A stretch of DNA of 8,173 nt from Pseudomonadota bacterium (GTDB lineage: Bacteria > Pseudomonadota > Gammaproteobacteria > Halothiobacillales > Halothiobacillaceae), in NCBI GenBank assembly GCA_021795795.1, contig JAJYPA010000357.1:1-8173 (forward strand), in the 5' to 3' direction. Of this stretch, positions 6,247 through 8,173 are shown in pieces. Position 1 is the stretch's first letter, and each line of letters starts with the position of its first letter. The position numbers and the translations under genes were made by a program. The notes beneath the pieces are model-generated. The model did no database searches. It was not told where the DNA came from and saw only the letters and a program-made list of their open reading frames with translations.

Positions 6247-8126
6247 CAGGCTACCGCATCATGCAGCGACGGCGTGGTTGTCGCGGTGCCCGTATCGGAC
6301 TCTTCGCGCAACCTGGGGAGCGTTTCTACCCGTTCAGTATCCCTGAATGCGGCGCAAAGATGTTCTTCAACATGGGACAGTCCTCCTTGCAGAGGTATAT
6401 CCGCCCGTTTGCGCACGGGTTCCGCCACCATGCCGGACGAAACTTGAACGACGGTGCATAATTCCTTGACCATTTCCGGGAAGATGTCTGCCGCCCGACC
6501 CTGCTTGGCGCAACGGGTTACGATATCCGTATGCTTCAATGTGGCCTGCAATACTTTTTCCAGGCTGCCCTGCATGGTGGGTTGGTCCAGACGGGGTATA
6601 TCCATCACCTCTACGGTAGCCCACGCCACTTCCTTTACGGCTTTTTCGCCCCAATCGACGACGACGCGGCACCGGTCGTTGGCGCTCGCGTCTTCCGGGA
6701 TAAACGGGAATGCGGTTTTGAGCACGTTCAGATTGCCGGGTTTCAGCAATGGGGCAACTGCGGCGCCGACGGCTGCCCGGATTTTCATGCTGACGGACAT
6801 CTCCATCGGTGTTGCTCCTTCGTGAATGCCAGAGAAAATACCTTCCCGAAGTGTTTTCCCGGACTGATATGCCGCCTTGACGCGTTCTGGCCATGCTTCC
6901 CTGACCATGGCGGACTGCATTGCCTCCGCCGTCTTCGCTTCCGGATATTTTTTTTGCAACATATTTTCGGTGGCCGTAAATATTTTCTCACGCACATCAT
7001 GGAAAACGGTCATCCCCTCCCGCATGGCGGTACACATCACCATGGAGAGTTTATCCACGTCGGTCAGACCGATATCCGCCCCGCCTTCCACCCGATCGGC
7101 GTATTCCCGCGCGGCTCTTGCCAACAACACAGTGTCTTCTGCGCGAGTCTTTTTTACTAAGACCTTGCAAAGCTCCGGGTTTGCGTGATGTACGCGGTCA
7201 TACCAGCCATTTCCAACGGCGATCTGTGTGGCCAGGGCCAGCTCCAGCATCTCGCGGGCTTTTTCGTCTTTGGCGGTTTCTCCCCAAAAAGCCAGAGTAT
7301 GCCAGCCTGGAACGTCATTTTTGTCTTCTGGGGTCATAAAGGCCCGGGCGGAATGGATGGCCGCACCGATCTGTTCCGCAGGGAAAGCCGACAGTCGTGC
7401 CAGAAAATACTCGTGAGACTCGGTATCGAGCGTGGTCTCCGGGCGGGTTCCCTGTTTTTCGACTTCCCCCTGGATGACGCCGGCCATGCCATGGAGCGTT
7501 TCCCGGTAATTCGTTCCGAACAGGGCCGCAGCGGATTTATGCTCTACGAGTTCACGCGCGATGTAGGGCATTTGCCGTGCGGGAAACTCGACATCCCCCA
7601 TAGCTGCGTTGAACTGCATGGCGATATCGGCAATTTGATCCGGGTTCAATTCTGGTTTCTTTTGCTTTTCCGCCTGAATTTGCCATGAAGCCGCACAAAG
7701 AGGGGCCGCCACCATGCTGCCAATCATGCCGGGGATGTTCTGTTCTTTTTTCAGGATTTTGGCGACGGACTGAATGGCAGCGCTGATCTGTTGCGTAGAC
7801 TCGCTGAAATGCACTTCCGATGCGAGTATGCCGGGGCTGGCGGCCAGCGCACCCATGATGGGCTCGGCAAGCCCTAGCGCGCGGTGCCAGGCTGCACGGT
7901 TTTCCGTCTGGTGTAGCTTGTTGCTGCCAGAATGTTTTTTAGTTGGGTTTTCTGGCTGCTCGACGGCAGGCCGGGAATCCACGTTTTCTGGTGTGGTCGT
8001 CGTCGCCGCCGTCTGCGAGGCTGCCGTCTGCGAGGCTGCCGTCTGCAAGGCTGCCGCCTGCAAGGCCGCTTTTGTGGTTGCGGTGTTTTCCATTGCGTCT
8101 AGCGCATTCAAATCAGTTTTTGCCAT
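6246..8126 (-). CDS. Unrecognised 626-aa alpha-helical protein coupled to TopB
   Basis: I do not recognise the family. Residues 1-75 are low-complexity (Ala/Thr/Gln/Ser, then charged and polar) with pentapeptide repeats of the type AAxQT near 20-41, probably a disordered tail. Residues about 80-600 look globular and mostly helical, with amphipathic segments such as MLELALATQIAVGNGWYD (293-310) and VLLARAAREYADRVEGG (333-349). No Walker, nuclease, helix-turn-helix or zinc motif was seen, nor any signal peptide or convincing membrane span, so it is probably cytoplasmic. The start at 8126 is backed by AAGGAG 10 bases upstream; Met12 has no such site. The stop overlaps the topB start by one base, so the two are likely made together, pointing to a role in element DNA processing, maintenance or transfer. 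That role is inference from position only. The frame is long and intact. Confidence 0.75.
   Translation of the reverse strand: MAKTDLNALDAMENTATTKAALQAAALQTAASQTAASQTAATTTTPENVDSRPAVEQPENPTKKHSGSNKLHQTENRAAWHRALGLAEPIMGALAASPGILASEVHFSESTQQISAAIQSVAKILKKEQNIPGMIGSMVAAPLCAASWQIQAEKQKKPELNPDQIADIAMQFNAAMGDVEFPARQMPYIARELVEHKSAAALFGTNYRETLHGMAGVIQGEVEKQGTRPETTLDTESHEYFLARLSAFPAEQIGAAIHSARAFMTPEDKNDVPGWHTLAFWGETAKDEKAREMLELALATQIAVGNGWYDRVHHANPELCKVLVKKTRAEDTVLLARAAREYADRVEGGADIGLTDVDKLSMVMCTAMREGMTVFHDVREKIFTATENMLQKKYPEAKTAEAMQSAMVREAWPERVKAAYQSGKTLREGIFSGIHEGATPMEMSVSMKIRAAVGAAVAPLLKPGNLNVLKTAFPFIPEDASANDRCRVVVDWGEKAVKEVAWATVEVMDIPRLDQPTMQGSLEKVLQATLKHTDIVTRCAKQGRAADIFPEMVKELCTVVQVSSGMVAEPVRKRADIPLQGGLSHVEEHLCAAFRDTERVETLPRLREESDTGTATTTPSLHDAVA
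8011..8070. repeat. 15-bp tandem repeat, four units, in the unknown gene
   Basis: Plus-strand units are GTCTGCGAGGCTGCC (8011-8025), an identical copy (8026-8040), a one-base variant (8041-8055) and a more diverged unit (8056-8070). They encode four five-residue repeats of AAxQT/A type in the disordered N-terminus. Two identical units suggest recent expansion by slippage; the period preserves the reading frame. Confidence 0.85.
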
Positions 8127-8173
8127 GGCACATTTACTCCTTAATGTCCTTAATGAATGGTGGATGCGAGATC
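8127..8173 (-). promoter_or_regulatory. Leader of the 626-aa gene with a duplicated Shine-Dalgarno
   Basis: TCCTTAATG is repeated in tandem at 8138-8146 and 8147-8155. On the reverse strand this gives two AAGGA blocks, the nearer being AAGGAG 10 bases before the ATG at 8126. The minus-strand frames reaching the window edge include two that stop here, at TAA in CATTAA and at TAA in GAGTAA, so an upstream gene may end within this stretch. No promoter is visible in the 47 bases present. Confidence 0.45.

Noticed and set aside
6531..7160. Plus-strand open frame (209 aa) opposite the 626-aa gene
   Set aside because: It has His/Phe/Gly-rich shadow composition and no ribosome-binding site. The opposite frame is three times longer and has a good start site.

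Overview
The window reads as the integrase-proximal end of an integrative mobile element, probably an integrative and conjugative element or related genomic island, inserted at the 5' end of a chromosomal dusA gene. The host looks like a gammaproteobacterium or a close relative such as Acidithiobacillia. This rests on the DusA N-terminus, moderate-to-high GC with Gram-negative Shine-Dalgarno sites, and proteobacterial families (PrtN-like, AbiE, ICE-type topoisomerase III). The exact genus cannot be read from the sequence.

Layout. Positions 1-165 (minus strand) are the first 55 codons of dusA (tRNA-dihydrouridine synthase A), cut by the window edge. Positions 166-348 are a divergent control region with a TATAAT box for dusA, a TTGACG/TAATAT promoter for the integrase, and a set of direct and inverted TGTAACTCA repeats over that promoter. 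A tyrosine recombinase (349-1479, plus) follows. Every later gene is on the minus strand and points back at the integrase. In transcription order these are: an unrecognised 626-aa alpha-helical protein (6246-8126), DNA topoisomerase III (3985-6246), a divergent HU/IHF-like protein (3458-3940 or 3967), a PrtN-family regulator (3160-3477), and then, behind its own promoter and dyad operator, the AbiEi/AbiEii toxin-antitoxin pair (1495-3056).

How the genes may work together. The recombinase would insert and excise the element at dusA, and the element probably carries the dusA start region and promoter so the host gene stays functional. The unknown protein, TopB, HU-like protein and PrtN-like protein sit within 20 bp of each other or overlap (TGATG junction, 17-bp gap, 20-bp overlap), so they are probably one operon for DNA processing and transcriptional control of the element. 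AbiE has its own control region and would act as a stability and phage-defence module. No rRNA, tRNA, CRISPR array or insertion sequence was seen. The least understood parts are the 626-aa protein, the HU-like/PrtN pair and the three dyad or palindromic sites.
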